DNA of 35,598 bases from Planctomycetia bacterium (GTDB taxonomy: Bacteria > Planctomycetota > Phycisphaerae > Phycisphaerales > SM1A02): assembly GCA_005790565.1 (NCBI GenBank), contig SXUJ01000099.1, positions 1-35,598 of the forward strand. Direction: 5' to 3'. How positions within the stretch are numbered: the first letter of the stretch is position 1; every line of letters begins with the position of its first letter. The position numbers and the translations under genes were made by a program. Positions 16,327-24,703 of this stretch are shown here, piece by piece. The notes beneath the pieces were generated by a model, which had not been told where the DNA came from, ran no database searches, and saw only the letters and a list, made by a program, of their open reading frames with translations.

Positions 16327-17198
16327 TGTCACGCGTCCCGCACCGCCCGCTCCACGCGCTCTCCTTCGATATCGAGGATTGGTTTCACATCGTGGACATT
16401 CCTGGTCTTGACGACCCAACGAAATGGCCTGCCATGGAGACGCTCGTCGAACGCAGGACGGACGACATCCTCGCCGCGCTTGATCGACACGGCACACGCG
16501 CATCGTTCTTCGTGCTGGGGTGGATCGCGGAGCGCTATCCCGCACTCGTGCGCCGAATTCATAACGCGGGTCACGAACTCGGCTCTCACTCCTTCTGGCA
16601 CCGCCGCATATTCACGCTCGATCGAGAGGAGTTTCGCCGCGATACCAAGCTCTCGCTCGATGCGATCGAGTCGGCATGCGGGGTTCGTCCGGTCGGATAC
16701 CGCGCGCCAAGTTTCTCGATTCTCCAAGGGACCGAGTGGGCGCTCGATGTCCTACTCGACTGCGGAATCCGCTGGGATGCGAGTCTTTTTCCAACCCAGC
16801 GCGGTCATGGCGGCTATCCGTGCGCCGACGCGCCGCACATGTTCACTGCGCTTCCATCGGGTCGATCGATGCCCGAACTTCCGCTTGGCGTAATGAGAAT
16901 TGCGGGTCGCGGATTGTGCTTCTCTGGCGGCGGCTACATGCGGCTCCTGCCGCTCTGGTTCATTGAACGAGGCTTTGCACAATTCGTGTCGCGTGATCTT
17001 CCGGTTGTGATCTACCTTCATCCTCGCGACTTTGCGCCAGAATGCCCGCGCGTGCCCATGCCGTTCTCGCGCAAGTTCAAGTGCTATGTCGGGATGCACA
17101 CAACGATGCCAAAACTCGAAGCACTCTTGGCTCGACACTCTTTCGCGCCCTGCGGAGATGTGCTGCGCGAGCGAGGATTACTTGGCGTGAGTGCTTGA
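16326..17198 (+). CDS. Polysaccharide deacetylase, XrtA/DUF3473-associated type
   Basis: A 290-aa NodB-fold deacetylase without signal peptide, so likely cytoplasmic. Motif 1 is the family variant LSFDIEDWFH (Asp15, Glu17, Asp18). The metal-binding HxxxH is H88-SFW-H92 within GHELGSHSFWHRR. Motif 3 is YRAPSFSI (125-132). The C-terminal DUF3473 region shows LCFSGGGYMRLLP and VVIYLHPRDFAPECPR. This subfamily is common in exopolysaccharide loci of the PEP-CTERM/exosortase type and is expected to remove N-acetyl groups from aminosugar residues. The start ATG overlaps the formyltransferase stop by one base. A deacetylase translationally coupled to a formyltransferase suggests exchange of N-acetyl for N-formyl. 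Its 3' end overlaps the convergent GT2 gene by 21 bp. Confidence 0.92.
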   Translation: MSRVPHRPLHALSFDIEDWFHIVDIPGLDDPTKWPAMETLVERRTDDILAALDRHGTRASFFVLGWIAERYPALVRRIHNAGHELGSHSFWHRRIFTLDREEFRRDTKLSLDAIESACGVRPVGYRAPSFSILQGTEWALDVLLDCGIRWDASLFPTQRGHGGYPCADAPHMFTALPSGRSMPELPLGVMRIAGRGLCFSGGGYMRLLPLWFIERGFAQFVSRDLPVVIYLHPRDFAPECPRVPMPFSRKFKCYVGMHTTMPKLEALLARHSFAPCGDVLRERGLLGVSA

Positions 17199-18035
17199 TG
17201 CCTGCCGCTCCACGATCTTCAGTCGGATCTGAAAGAAGTAGATTGCCTTCATGATGGCAAACGCGAGACCCGCGCAGCCGTCGAGAAATCCGCGCTTCAC
17301 GATGTAGCTATGGACGAAGTACGCGGGCGCAAGCCACCAACGCGCGAGCGAACGATACTTCTTTCGCTGCACCGCGGTGAAGTGACTCCACGCTTCAGGG
17401 GTCGACATCAGTTTTGCATAGCGCGCGGCTTCCCACGAGGAGTAATCGTTATGCCGCGCGATATAGGCGTGAAGCCCTTTGTAGTCGTTGTGCTCGATCG
17501 TTGCGCAGAGTTGCCCGACGGAGCCCTTGAGGACTGGGTGCTCGTGCACCTCCATATCCAGCTTGCTCCATTCGTTTTCGTCGATGCGTTCGTAGAGACC
17601 CGCGCCGTTTCGGATGAGCGCGAGCTTGCGCATCGGAGAGCCGTGGCGCAGTTCTTTCCCCATGAAGAAATTCGAGTAGTAAATCCAGTAACCATCATGC
17701 GTGGAGTTGGGCAGTGTGACTTCCAACTCCCGCACGAAGCTCTCGTCGAGATACTCATCCGCGTCGAGAAAGAGAATCCAAGGGGTTTGAAAGGTTCGGT
17801 GCAGCAAGACCCAGTTGCGCTTCTTTGGAAAATGCCCATCCCACTTGAACAGCAAGTACTCCGCACCCGCTTCCCGCGCGATGGCCTCTGTCCGATCAGT
17901 GCTTCCTGAATCCACCACCACCACTTCTGCAAACCGACCCAAACGGCTGAGGCACTTGGGCAGATTGCGTTCCTCGTTCTTGACAGGAACCACGACGGTG
18001 ACCGGAATCTTGGCATTTGGGAGGGGCGCGGCCAT
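17178..18035 (-). CDS. Glycosyltransferase family 2 (WaaE/KdtX-like)
   Basis: A 285-aa inverting GT-A glycosyltransferase. The nucleotide-binding start is VTVVVPVKNEERNLPKCL (residues 12-29), then VVVVDSGSTDRTEAIA. The metal-binding DxD is Asp91-Ala-Asp93 in ILFLDADEYLDE. The layout, with DGYWIYYSNFFMGK, a HEHP motif and YSSWEAARYAKL, matches the WaaE / lipopolysaccharide core beta-glucosyltransferase-like group. The C-terminal ~50 residues (FVHSYIVKRGFLDGCAGLAFAIMKAIYFFQIRLK) form an amphipathic or membrane-anchoring segment common in that group. It is the only glycosyltransferase here on the minus strand, convergent with the deacetylase and divergent from the acetyltransferase 75 bp away. 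The sugar transferred is not determinable. Confidence 0.92.
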   Translation of the reverse strand: MAAPLPNAKIPVTVVVPVKNEERNLPKCLSRLGRFAEVVVVDSGSTDRTEAIAREAGAEYLLFKWDGHFPKKRNWVLLHRTFQTPWILFLDADEYLDESFVRELEVTLPNSTHDGYWIYYSNFFMGKELRHGSPMRKLALIRNGAGLYERIDENEWSKLDMEVHEHPVLKGSVGQLCATIEHNDYKGLHAYIARHNDYSSWEAARYAKLMSTPEAWSHFTAVQRKKYRSLARWWLAPAYFVHSYIVKRGFLDGCAGLAFAIMKAIYFFQIRLKIVERQASSTHAK

Positions 18036-18110
18036 TGGAACAACTTCATCGGCGTCCGCCTTGGGTGGGCTTCACCACACACCCCCGAATCTGCCGATAG
18101 ATGGGCAATC
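18036..18110. promoter_or_regulatory. Divergent intergenic region between GT2 and WcaF-like acetyltransferase
   Basis: 75 bp separate two divergent starts and should carry at least the start of both transcription units. No convincing -35/-10 pair or operator palindrome is visible. The call rests on gene arrangement only. Confidence 0.25.
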
Positions 18111-18668
18111 GTGGACATCGAAGACCTCGTTACTGAACGCTCAACGAGCCCCTACACCTTCAAAGAGAAGGTTGGGCGCATTCTCTGGGGCGTGGTGCAA
18201 GCCACGGTCTTCCGTTGCACCTTTCACAACTGGTACAGCATTCGGCGGGCCATGCTCTCCTGCTTTGGCGCGAAGCTGCACTCGACAGTGCGCATCCGTC
18301 GCACGGTTCTCATTGAGTGCCCGTGGAACCTCCGAATGGGCGCCGACAGTTCGATCGGGGACCGAGCAATCATCTACTGCCTCGGGCCGGTCACGATTGG
18401 CGATCGGACCACGCTCTCGCAAGGCGCACACATCTGTGCTGGAAGCCATGATTACCGCAAGCGCGCGATGCCGTTGCTCCGACCACCCATCGACATTGGC
18501 AGTGATGTCTGGATTGCGGCGGATGCCTTCGTCGGTCCCAAAGTACGGATCGGGGATGGCGCAATCCTTGGCGCACGCTCTGCGGCGCTCACGCCGCTCC
18601 AAGAATGGACGATCTACTCTGGCAACCCCGCGCAACCTATAAAAGCTCGCGGCATCATCGAAGCGTAA
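18111..18668 (+). CDS. WcaF-like hexapeptide-repeat O-acetyltransferase
   Basis: A 185-aa left-handed beta-helix acyltransferase starting with GTG. The N-terminal region (FKEKVGRILWGVVQATVFR) and the FGAKL turn match the WcaF/colanic-acid acetyltransferase group. Hexapeptide repeats run from ~residue 58 to 165 (IGDRAIIYCLG, VTIGDRTTLSQGAHIC, IDIGSDVWIAADAFVGPKVRIGDGA). The catalytic His is His113 in CAGSHDYRK. It would transfer acetyl from acetyl-CoA to a sugar hydroxyl of the polysaccharide precursor in the cytoplasm. Together with gmd, the fucose synthase and a WcaI-like GT this gives a colanic-acid-like gene complement. It is the last polysaccharide gene in the window; cysS follows 19 bp later on the same strand and may be read through. 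Confidence 0.9.
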   Translation: MDIEDLVTERSTSPYTFKEKVGRILWGVVQATVFRCTFHNWYSIRRAMLSCFGAKLHSTVRIRRTVLIECPWNLRMGADSSIGDRAIIYCLGPVTIGDRTTLSQGAHICAGSHDYRKRAMPLLRPPIDIGSDVWIAADAFVGPKVRIGDGAILGARSAALTPLQEWTIYSGNPAQPIKARGIIEA

Positions 18669-18687
18669 CTCCGCGCACTCCCTCCTT

Positions 18688-20193
18688 ATGCCGCTCCGTC
18701 TTTACAACACACTGACGAAGTCACTGCAAGACTTCACGCCTATTGATCCAGCCGGATGCGTTCGTTTCTACTCGTGCGGACCTACGGTCTACGACGATGC
18801 GCACATCGGAAACTTCCGCTCCTTCCTCAACGCCGATGTCTTGCGCCGAACACTTGAACTCTCCGGCTACACCGTTCGGCATGTCATGAACATCACTGAT
18901 GTTGGTCATATGACCGAGGATGACAACGCCGATGGTGGGGGCGAGGACAAGATGTCACTCGCCGGCCGACGCATCGCGGAAGCGAAAAAGTCTGGCGCGC
19001 TTCCGCCCGGCACAGACATAGACCCATCAAACCCCTACGCGGTTGCGGAGTTCTACGCCTCGCGATTTCTCGAAGACGCGCGCCATCTCGGCTTGCGGGT
19101 TGCTGAGGAAGAGCGCGCCCAGCCGCAACTCATGCCTCGACCGACCCGTTGTGTGAAGGAGATGATCGCACTGGTTTCCACGCTCATCGCACGCGGCAAT
19201 GCTTATGTCGCGAGTGACGGCGTGGTGTATTTCAGCGTGCTGAGTTTCCCCGCGTACGGGCAACTGTCAGGTAACACGCTTGACAAGATTCGCGAGGGCG
19301 AGGGCGGGCGGATCAGTGCAGTGCATCAAGCAGTGAAGCGGCATCCGGCAGACTTCATGCTGTGGAAGGCGGACCCGACGCACATCATGCGATGGCCGAG
19401 CCCGTGGGGTGAGGGATATCCAGGATGGCACCTCGAATGCAGTGCGATGGCGGAAATGCTCCTCGGAAGCGAGATCGACCTGCATTCGGGTGGCGAAGAC
19501 AACATTTTTCCGCATCATGAGTGCGAGGTCGCGCAGAGTTGCTGCGCAAGTGGGTTGCCTTACTTTTCGCGGGTTTGGTTTCACACCCGCCACCTCCAAG
19601 TGGAGGGCGAGAAAATGTCGAAGTCAAAGGGCAACTTCTTCACCGCCCGTGACCTCTTTGCCAAAGGCGTGACGCCCGCGGCACTGCGCCTCGAACTCGT
19701 TCGAACCCACTACCGCACGAATTCCAACTTCACCCTCCAGGGACTGCGTGATTGTCAGCGCATGATCGATCGATGGTGTGCTGCAGAGCGCGCACTGCAT
19801 GAGCGCCAGATGGATGGCTTGTCGGGCGTTGGTCCAATGCAGCGTGCGCTTGTCGAGTTCAAAGCGGCGCTCGAAGATGATCTCAATGTCGCACGCGCGA
19901 TCGGCGCGCTCAATTCCGCAATCAACGAACCTGCGGCGGGCGACGCGAGCGCGGAGCGTGACGCCATTGCTCAAATGAACACCGTGCTGGGGGTGCTTGA
20001 ACGCAACAACGCTCTCAACACAAGCGCGCAGGATGATCTCGCCACGCGAGTTACTGCACTCTTGGAGTTGCGCAAGCAAGCACGGGCTGCCAAAGATTTT
20101 GCCGCTAGCGATCGTGTGCGCGATGAACTCACTGCTCTCGGCGTCAAGATCAAGGATGGGCCGCAGGGCACAACTTGGGAGCGTGTCGTCTAA
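18688..20193 (+). CDS. cysS: Cysteinyl-tRNA synthetase
   Basis: A 501-aa class-I aminoacyl-tRNA synthetase that charges tRNA-Cys. Zn-binding Cys30 lies in FYSCGPTVYDDAHIGNFR, with the HIGH-type motif HIGN at 39-42. WHLECSAMA and HSGGEDNIFPHHECE supply the other zinc ligands. The KMSKS loop is EGEKMSKSKGNFF. Compared with the short E. coli enzyme there is an extra segment after MNITDVGHMTEDD (roughly residues 78-115, including KMSLAGRRIAEAKKSGALPP), which I take as a lineage-type insertion. The C-terminal helical domain ends in the usual RDELTALGVKIKDGPQGTTW. It lies 19 bp behind the acetyltransferase and convergent with metG across a 285-bp gap in which I see no gene. Confidence 0.98.
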   Translation: MPLRLYNTLTKSLQDFTPIDPAGCVRFYSCGPTVYDDAHIGNFRSFLNADVLRRTLELSGYTVRHVMNITDVGHMTEDDNADGGGEDKMSLAGRRIAEAKKSGALPPGTDIDPSNPYAVAEFYASRFLEDARHLGLRVAEEERAQPQLMPRPTRCVKEMIALVSTLIARGNAYVASDGVVYFSVLSFPAYGQLSGNTLDKIREGEGGRISAVHQAVKRHPADFMLWKADPTHIMRWPSPWGEGYPGWHLECSAMAEMLLGSEIDLHSGGEDNIFPHHECEVAQSCCASGLPYFSRVWFHTRHLQVEGEKMSKSKGNFFTARDLFAKGVTPAALRLELVRTHYRTNSNFTLQGLRDCQRMIDRWCAAERALHERQMDGLSGVGPMQRALVEFKAALEDDLNVARAIGALNSAINEPAAGDASAERDAIAQMNTVLGVLERNNALNTSAQDDLATRVTALLELRKQARAAKDFAASDRVRDELTALGVKIKDGPQGTTWERVV

Positions 20194-20478
20194 ACCTCGG
20201 CGCGCTTTCAGAACAGCGCACTTCGAATGCGAGTGGGGCAGACCATTTGTCATCACCGGTGGTGTTCCTCGGGTTTCGCGGCAACAGCTTGTGAATGCGT
20301 TATGGAAGTGGTTCCAAGCACTGCGGCCACGAACGAGGCGAAAAGTGGTTTGGAGTGTGGATGCGTGTTTCGATTCCAACGTGAGTCGCGTCGGCAGACT
20401 TCTCGAATGAACAGCGCCACGCGTGCGATTCCGTCGCCTAACTCCAGACTTGTCGCAAAATCTCCCCCTCGCGCCGGG

Positions 20479-22080
20479 CTAGGCGGTCGGCGCATCCACA
20501 CGCATGAACGGCGCGCACTTGAGAATTCGTGTGCCAGCAGTCAACCGACCCCAGCGCGCAGCGTTCACCAGCCCACCCGTCGCAAACTCGCCTTCGATCG
20601 GACTCCCAAGGGCCGTCAGAACCTCGGCACACTTCGCGGGCATGATGGGTGACAACAAGACTGCAGCAACACGCACGCCCTCCGCACAGGCACCAAGGAT
20701 GCGCGCGACCTCCGGAAGTTTCGCTGGGTCCTTCGCGAGCTTGAAGGGCTGTGTCTCGTTGATAAGTACATCAACCGCGCGGATAAGGGAGAGCGCGCAA
20801 TCCGCGGCTTCCGCCAACTCGAAGTTGGCATAACGGCGTTGCACCTCGACCGCGGTGGTTCCCGCCAACTCGCTCCAGGAAGGCGCCTGTGCGGATGAAG
20901 AACTCGGCATGCTCGCAGTCTCGGCATCGGGCATCACGCCCGCGAAGTACTTTTCGATCATCGAACTCGTGCGCGATGCACAGTTGGCGAAGGTGTTCAC
21001 CAACTGAGATGTATAGATCTCATGAAAGTGCTTCGGACTGAAATCAGCGTCCTGTGTTCCGATTGGTCCTTGGGTCGTCATGTACCAACGCCATGCGTCA
21101 AGCCCGTACTTCGCGAAGTACTCCTCGATCGTGGGAAGATCGATGAAATTGCCGAGGGACTTCGACATCTTCTGCCCATTCGAAATCCAGAAGGAGTGCG
21201 CATAGACACACTGAGGCATCGGGAGTTCAAGCGCCATGAGCATTGCCGGCCACACGACCGCGTGAAACCAGAGGATCTCTTTTCCGATCACCTGATACAC
21301 GGGTGGCCAGTACTTCCCCCGAAGGGATGCGGTCGTACCCTTCGGGTCCGCGAGACCAAGTGCGGTCGTGTAATTGAATAGCGCATCGATCCACACATAG
21401 ATCACATGCTCAGGAGCGCCGGGCATTCCAATGCCCCATGAAAAATTCGTGCGCGTGATCGGAACATCCATCAGGCCCTCACGCAGTCGACCCCGCACTT
21501 CGTTGAAGCGACCGAGTGGTCGCACGAACGCGGGCTGCGCATCGAAGAATTTTTCGAGCTTCGATGCATACGCGCTGAGCCTGAAGTAGTAGTTGTGTTC
21601 CTTCGCACGCACCAACGGCTTGCCACTGATGGGGCTCTTGTAATCGAGTTCCTTTGCCCGCGTGTCCGTGACATACTCCTCTTGTCCTTCGTCATACCAG
21701 CCTTCGAATTCGCCCAAGTAGACATCACCAGAAGCCAAGAGACGCTGCACAAACAACTTGACCTGCGACTCGTGCCGTTCCTCTGTCGTACGAATGAAGT
21801 CGTCATTCGAAAGCCCAAACAGCGCCATCACCTTTCGAAACTCCTCTGAGTTCTCATCGGCGAGAGCCTGTGGCGATATGCCGCGCTCACGGGCACTCTT
21901 CTCGACCTTCGCGCCATGTTCGTCGGTTCCAGTCAGGAAGAAGACATCGCGGCCATCGAGTCGTTGTGAACGCGCCCAGACATCACAGAGAGTGGTCGTG
22001 TACGCATGGCCGATGTGTGGACGATCATTCACATAGTAAATCGGCGTCGTAATGGATACGGGCGTGCGCATTGATGCCAT
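20479..22080 (-). CDS. metG: Methionyl-tRNA synthetase
   Basis: Class-I synthetase that charges tRNA-Met. The HIGH motif is PHIGHAY (HIGH at residues 22-25) and the KMSKS loop is NGQKMSKSLGNF (304-308), numbering from the preferred ATG at 22080. The frame is open back to 22170, but the extra residues are basic and unlike the family, which normally starts just before ITTPIYYVND. ATG 22071 is another option. The connective-peptide knuckle (GWYDEGQEEYVTDT...SPISGKPL, ~128-157) has no CxxC pairs, so it appears to be the zinc-free one-knuckle form. At ~530 aa it lacks the C-terminal tRNA-binding EMAP domain. Divergent from a single-TM protein gene; the starts lie about 50 bp apart. Confidence 0.96.
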   Translation of the reverse strand: MASMRTPVSITTPIYYVNDRPHIGHAYTTTLCDVWARSQRLDGRDVFFLTGTDEHGAKVEKSARERGISPQALADENSEEFRKVMALFGLSNDDFIRTTEERHESQVKLFVQRLLASGDVYLGEFEGWYDEGQEEYVTDTRAKELDYKSPISGKPLVRAKEHNYYFRLSAYASKLEKFFDAQPAFVRPLGRFNEVRGRLREGLMDVPITRTNFSWGIGMPGAPEHVIYVWIDALFNYTTALGLADPKGTTASLRGKYWPPVYQVIGKEILWFHAVVWPAMLMALELPMPQCVYAHSFWISNGQKMSKSLGNFIDLPTIEEYFAKYGLDAWRWYMTTQGPIGTQDADFSPKHFHEIYTSQLVNTFANCASRTSSMIEKYFAGVMPDAETASMPSSSSAQAPSWSELAGTTAVEVQRRYANFELAEAADCALSLIRAVDVLINETQPFKLAKDPAKLPEVARILGACAEGVRVAAVLLSPIMPAKCAEVLTALGSPIEGEFATGGLVNAARWGRLTAGTRILKCAPFMRVDAPTA

Positions 22081-22130
22081 GGAGCGACGATTGTACGGTT
22101 GATAGCGAGTCGAGTCGCTACGCTTGTGTT

Positions 22131-22841
22131 GTGCCGGAGACCGATGAGAACCCTTCGCAGGATCGACCACAAGCAGGCCGTCGCCCGAACACGGACATCA
22201 GCGCGCTTGCGGTAACCGCAACATTTGCTGTTGTCGTGTTCTCCATTTTTCTCGGCGTGTTTGGCCCGCGGATTGGCAACCGCCCTGGGTTCACAGTTGG
22301 CGTTCCGTTGGGGGAACTCGCGGTCGCCGTAGAGTCTCGGCATGGTGAACGAATCGTCAACGCGATACACGCTGCGCCGCGAAGTGTGTTGACAGCTGAG
22401 GAGGCGCAATCGAAACTTAAGTCGATTCTCACGACGGAGGTCGTGCTCCCAGAACTTGAACGCAGCGCCCGCTGGATCAGTGTGGATGCGGTCGCGTTGC
22501 CGGGGGGTCGCGCAGCGGTTTTGTTCGCGCAGTTCCGCGTCGATGGAAGAACCGAGTACGCCACAACCTGCATCTTCAACGACGAGGATCGCTTCACTGT
22601 CTACGACACCTTCGGTCGACCCATCGGACTCCCAGATGGTGAAGTGTTCGCCATCGAACCTCCAAGCGAATTCGGTGGAACGACGATTGTCGCCTGGCGA
22701 AACGGCGCGCTCGTTTGGGTGCTCGCGAGCGGAAGTCAAGAGTTGCTTGAATCGTTCGAGGCCATGATTCACGCCGCCAACCCGACTCGCGCGCTCGTCC
22801 GAGAGGTGCAAGTTCCGCCAATGTCATCTGTCTCCGATTGA
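22131..22841 (+). CDS. Single-pass membrane protein, unknown function (faintly anti-sigma-factor-like)
   Basis: I do not recognise this protein with confidence. From GTG 22131 it is 236 aa: a short polar cytoplasmic start, one transmembrane helix (ISALAVTATFAVVVFSIFLGVFG, split here for reading as ISALAVTATFAVV and FSIFLGVFG), and a ~190-residue extracytoplasmic domain. The frame is open from an ATG at 22071, but that start would overlap metG's 5' end. The C-terminal region (WISVDAVALPGGRAAVLFAQF, then TTIVAWRNGALVWVLASG) has the strand pattern of periplasmic sensor parts of some anti-sigma factors. No sigma gene or zinc-finger motif is nearby, so this is only a resemblance. A secreted TPR-like protein gene follows 69 bp later and may be cotranscribed. 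Confidence 0.6.
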   Translation: MPETDENPSQDRPQAGRRPNTDISALAVTATFAVVVFSIFLGVFGPRIGNRPGFTVGVPLGELAVAVESRHGERIVNAIHAAPRSVLTAEEAQSKLKSILTTEVVLPELERSARWISVDAVALPGGRAAVLFAQFRVDGRTEYATTCIFNDEDRFTVYDTFGRPIGLPDGEVFAIEPPSEFGGTTIVAWRNGALVWVLASGSQELLESFEAMIHAANPTRALVREVQVPPMSSVSD

Positions 22842-22910
22842 AGTCCATCAAAAACCGTGCATCCTGAAGGGGAGTTGCCGATCAAACAGGGTCCGGCGGT
22901 GCTCCAACTC

Positions 22911-24686
22911 ATGAACCGACTTCCCCTCATCTCTTCAGCGCCCGCACTCGCGAGCCTAGCACTCGTTACTGTGGCTTCGACTGCGCTCGCACAGAATCCG
23001 CCGCGCAACGCCCAGTTCGCAGGTCGTGGTCAGGGCATGGGGACGGGAACAGGCATGCAGGTCTATGACCGCGTGTACCGCCCTGGTGTTGCGCTCCCAA
23101 TGGGTGCGGGCAATGTGATGGATGCCAACACGCGCGTCGGATCTTTTGGATCAAACAACCCGACTCTCCCTGGCCCTGATTACAACGCCCGAAACTTGGT
23201 CGTCACCGATAGCGTGCCGGGAGGCCGTGGATTCCGTGGCACCGTCGGCTACTCGGCCGCGGGAGATTTCGCTGGTGTGACGGGGTCAGATTCGACCTAT
23301 GGATTCCGAGCTGGAAGTGCTATGTCGAACCCAGCCTTCATACAGTCTGGACTTTCGAGCGACCGGTTCCTGATTGGTCAAGGGCTTGGAGTCTTCGAGT
23401 ACCGCCGCGACTCCACCCCAATCGGAATCGAGCAACTTCGCGTTGCGGAAGGAAACTCCGACAGCCGCCTGCGATTGGATCGCATGAATACCTCACTCTC
23501 GCTCGGTCGACAAAGTTGGGATGTTGGCGAGGACCGCCTCGTCGCGACAGGGCAAGGTGATGACGGAAGCCCGCTTCGTTTCACCATCTCTCCGCTCCGA
23601 GGAATGCAACTCGCGAGTTTGAGAGATCCCTTAGTTGCAAGCGGTTTGCCGCTCTTTGAGACGGCTCGGGTGCGGAACGACTTCCGCGATGGACTCACGA
23701 CTCCAGAGGCACTTCTTCCGCGACTCAACAACGACCCACTCACCACCATGCCGGGGCTTGGACCAGAAGTGGTTGCGGTCAACGCGGAGGTCGCCGCGCT
23801 CAGTCTCGCGCCACGGAGTTACACCGAGATTCTTACGAAGGTCGTGCAGTCGTACGAAAAGGACCCAACCAAGTCCATCGATGCGGATCCCGCCGCACTC
23901 GCGCGTGTTCGCGGAGAACTTGCCAAGCTGCGTGGAGACCTCGAGAAAGGCACCGACAGCGCAGAACCGCCAATCCAAGATGCGCCGAAGCCGGTCACCG
24001 ACACGCCTCCGACGAGCAATCCAAACACAACCCCAAGCGATCGACCGACCGATCCACCGTCCGCACTGCAGCCACCACCACTCCCTGGCAACGCGCCATA
24101 TCCAACGGGCGAAAAACCTGCCGCGCTCAAGCCTCACGCCGCTGCGAAACTCTCGATCCCCGAACTCGCGAATATTCTGCGGCACAGTAAACGAGTCGAC
24201 GAACTCGCTTCGGGCGATCGAATGCGGGTTGATGAGTTGATCCGTCTTGGTGAAGCGTCGCTGCGAGAAGGCGACTACTTCCGTGCGGAGGAGCGATTCC
24301 AACAATCACAAACGATTGCCGCGAAGAATCCACTAGCGGAAGCTGGGATTGCAAACGCGCAACTTGGTGCCGGACTCTATCTCTCCACTGCACTCACGCT
24401 TCGCAACCTCTTCGCGTCGAATCCAGAACTCATTGACATCACCTACGACCGCGCGCTGCTGCCGAGCGAAGATCGAATCTCCACCGCAGTCCAAGCACTG
24501 CGCGATCGCATCGCGCTCAAGGCCGACGCCGCCGACTTTGGATTAGTGCTCGCCTACATCGGAAAGCAAACCGAGAGGCCCGCGCTCATCGAGGAGGGAC
24601 TTGCGGAGCTGGTCGGAAACCCACAGCGGGAGTTGATGCGCGAATTGCTTCGCGAGGTATGGCTCACGCCAATCGCTCCGCGATAA
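22911..24686 (+). CDS. Secreted protein with Pro-rich linker and TPR-like C-terminus
   Basis: Start chosen at ATG 22911 because it gives a clean signal peptide (MNRLPLISSAPALASLALVT followed by VASTALAQ); an upstream in-frame GTG at 22857 only adds a polar leader. The mature protein (about 565 aa) opens with a Gly/Met/Asn-rich stretch (GRGQGMGTGTGM), then an unrecognised middle domain with ERLRL-type beta strands. A Pro/Thr-rich linker follows (~residues 350-405), then a TPR-like helical region (~430-530: LIRLGEASLREGDYFRAEER, then ANAQLGAGLYLSTALTLRNLF). It is probably periplasmic or outer-surface and involved in protein contacts. No enzymatic motif is visible. It is 69 bp after the single-TM gene and convergent with lgt (17-bp gap). 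Confidence 0.75.
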   Translation: MNRLPLISSAPALASLALVTVASTALAQNPPRNAQFAGRGQGMGTGTGMQVYDRVYRPGVALPMGAGNVMDANTRVGSFGSNNPTLPGPDYNARNLVVTDSVPGGRGFRGTVGYSAAGDFAGVTGSDSTYGFRAGSAMSNPAFIQSGLSSDRFLIGQGLGVFEYRRDSTPIGIEQLRVAEGNSDSRLRLDRMNTSLSLGRQSWDVGEDRLVATGQGDDGSPLRFTISPLRGMQLASLRDPLVASGLPLFETARVRNDFRDGLTTPEALLPRLNNDPLTTMPGLGPEVVAVNAEVAALSLAPRSYTEILTKVVQSYEKDPTKSIDADPAALARVRGELAKLRGDLEKGTDSAEPPIQDAPKPVTDTPPTSNPNTTPSDRPTDPPSALQPPPLPGNAPYPTGEKPAALKPHAAAKLSIPELANILRHSKRVDELASGDRMRVDELIRLGEASLREGDYFRAEERFQQSQTIAAKNPLAEAGIANAQLGAGLYLSTALTLRNLFASNPELIDITYDRALLPSEDRISTAVQALRDRIALKADAADFGLVLAYIGKQTERPALIEEGLAELVGNPQRELMRELLREVWLTPIAPR

Positions 24687-24703
24687 TCAGAACACCGCGA
24701 CGG

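Noticed and set aside
20194-20478. Possible small gene or RNA between cysS and metG
   Set aside because: Open frames here are Cys/Arg/His-rich extensions of shadows; no tRNA-like arms, hairpin with T-run, or ribosome-binding site was seen.
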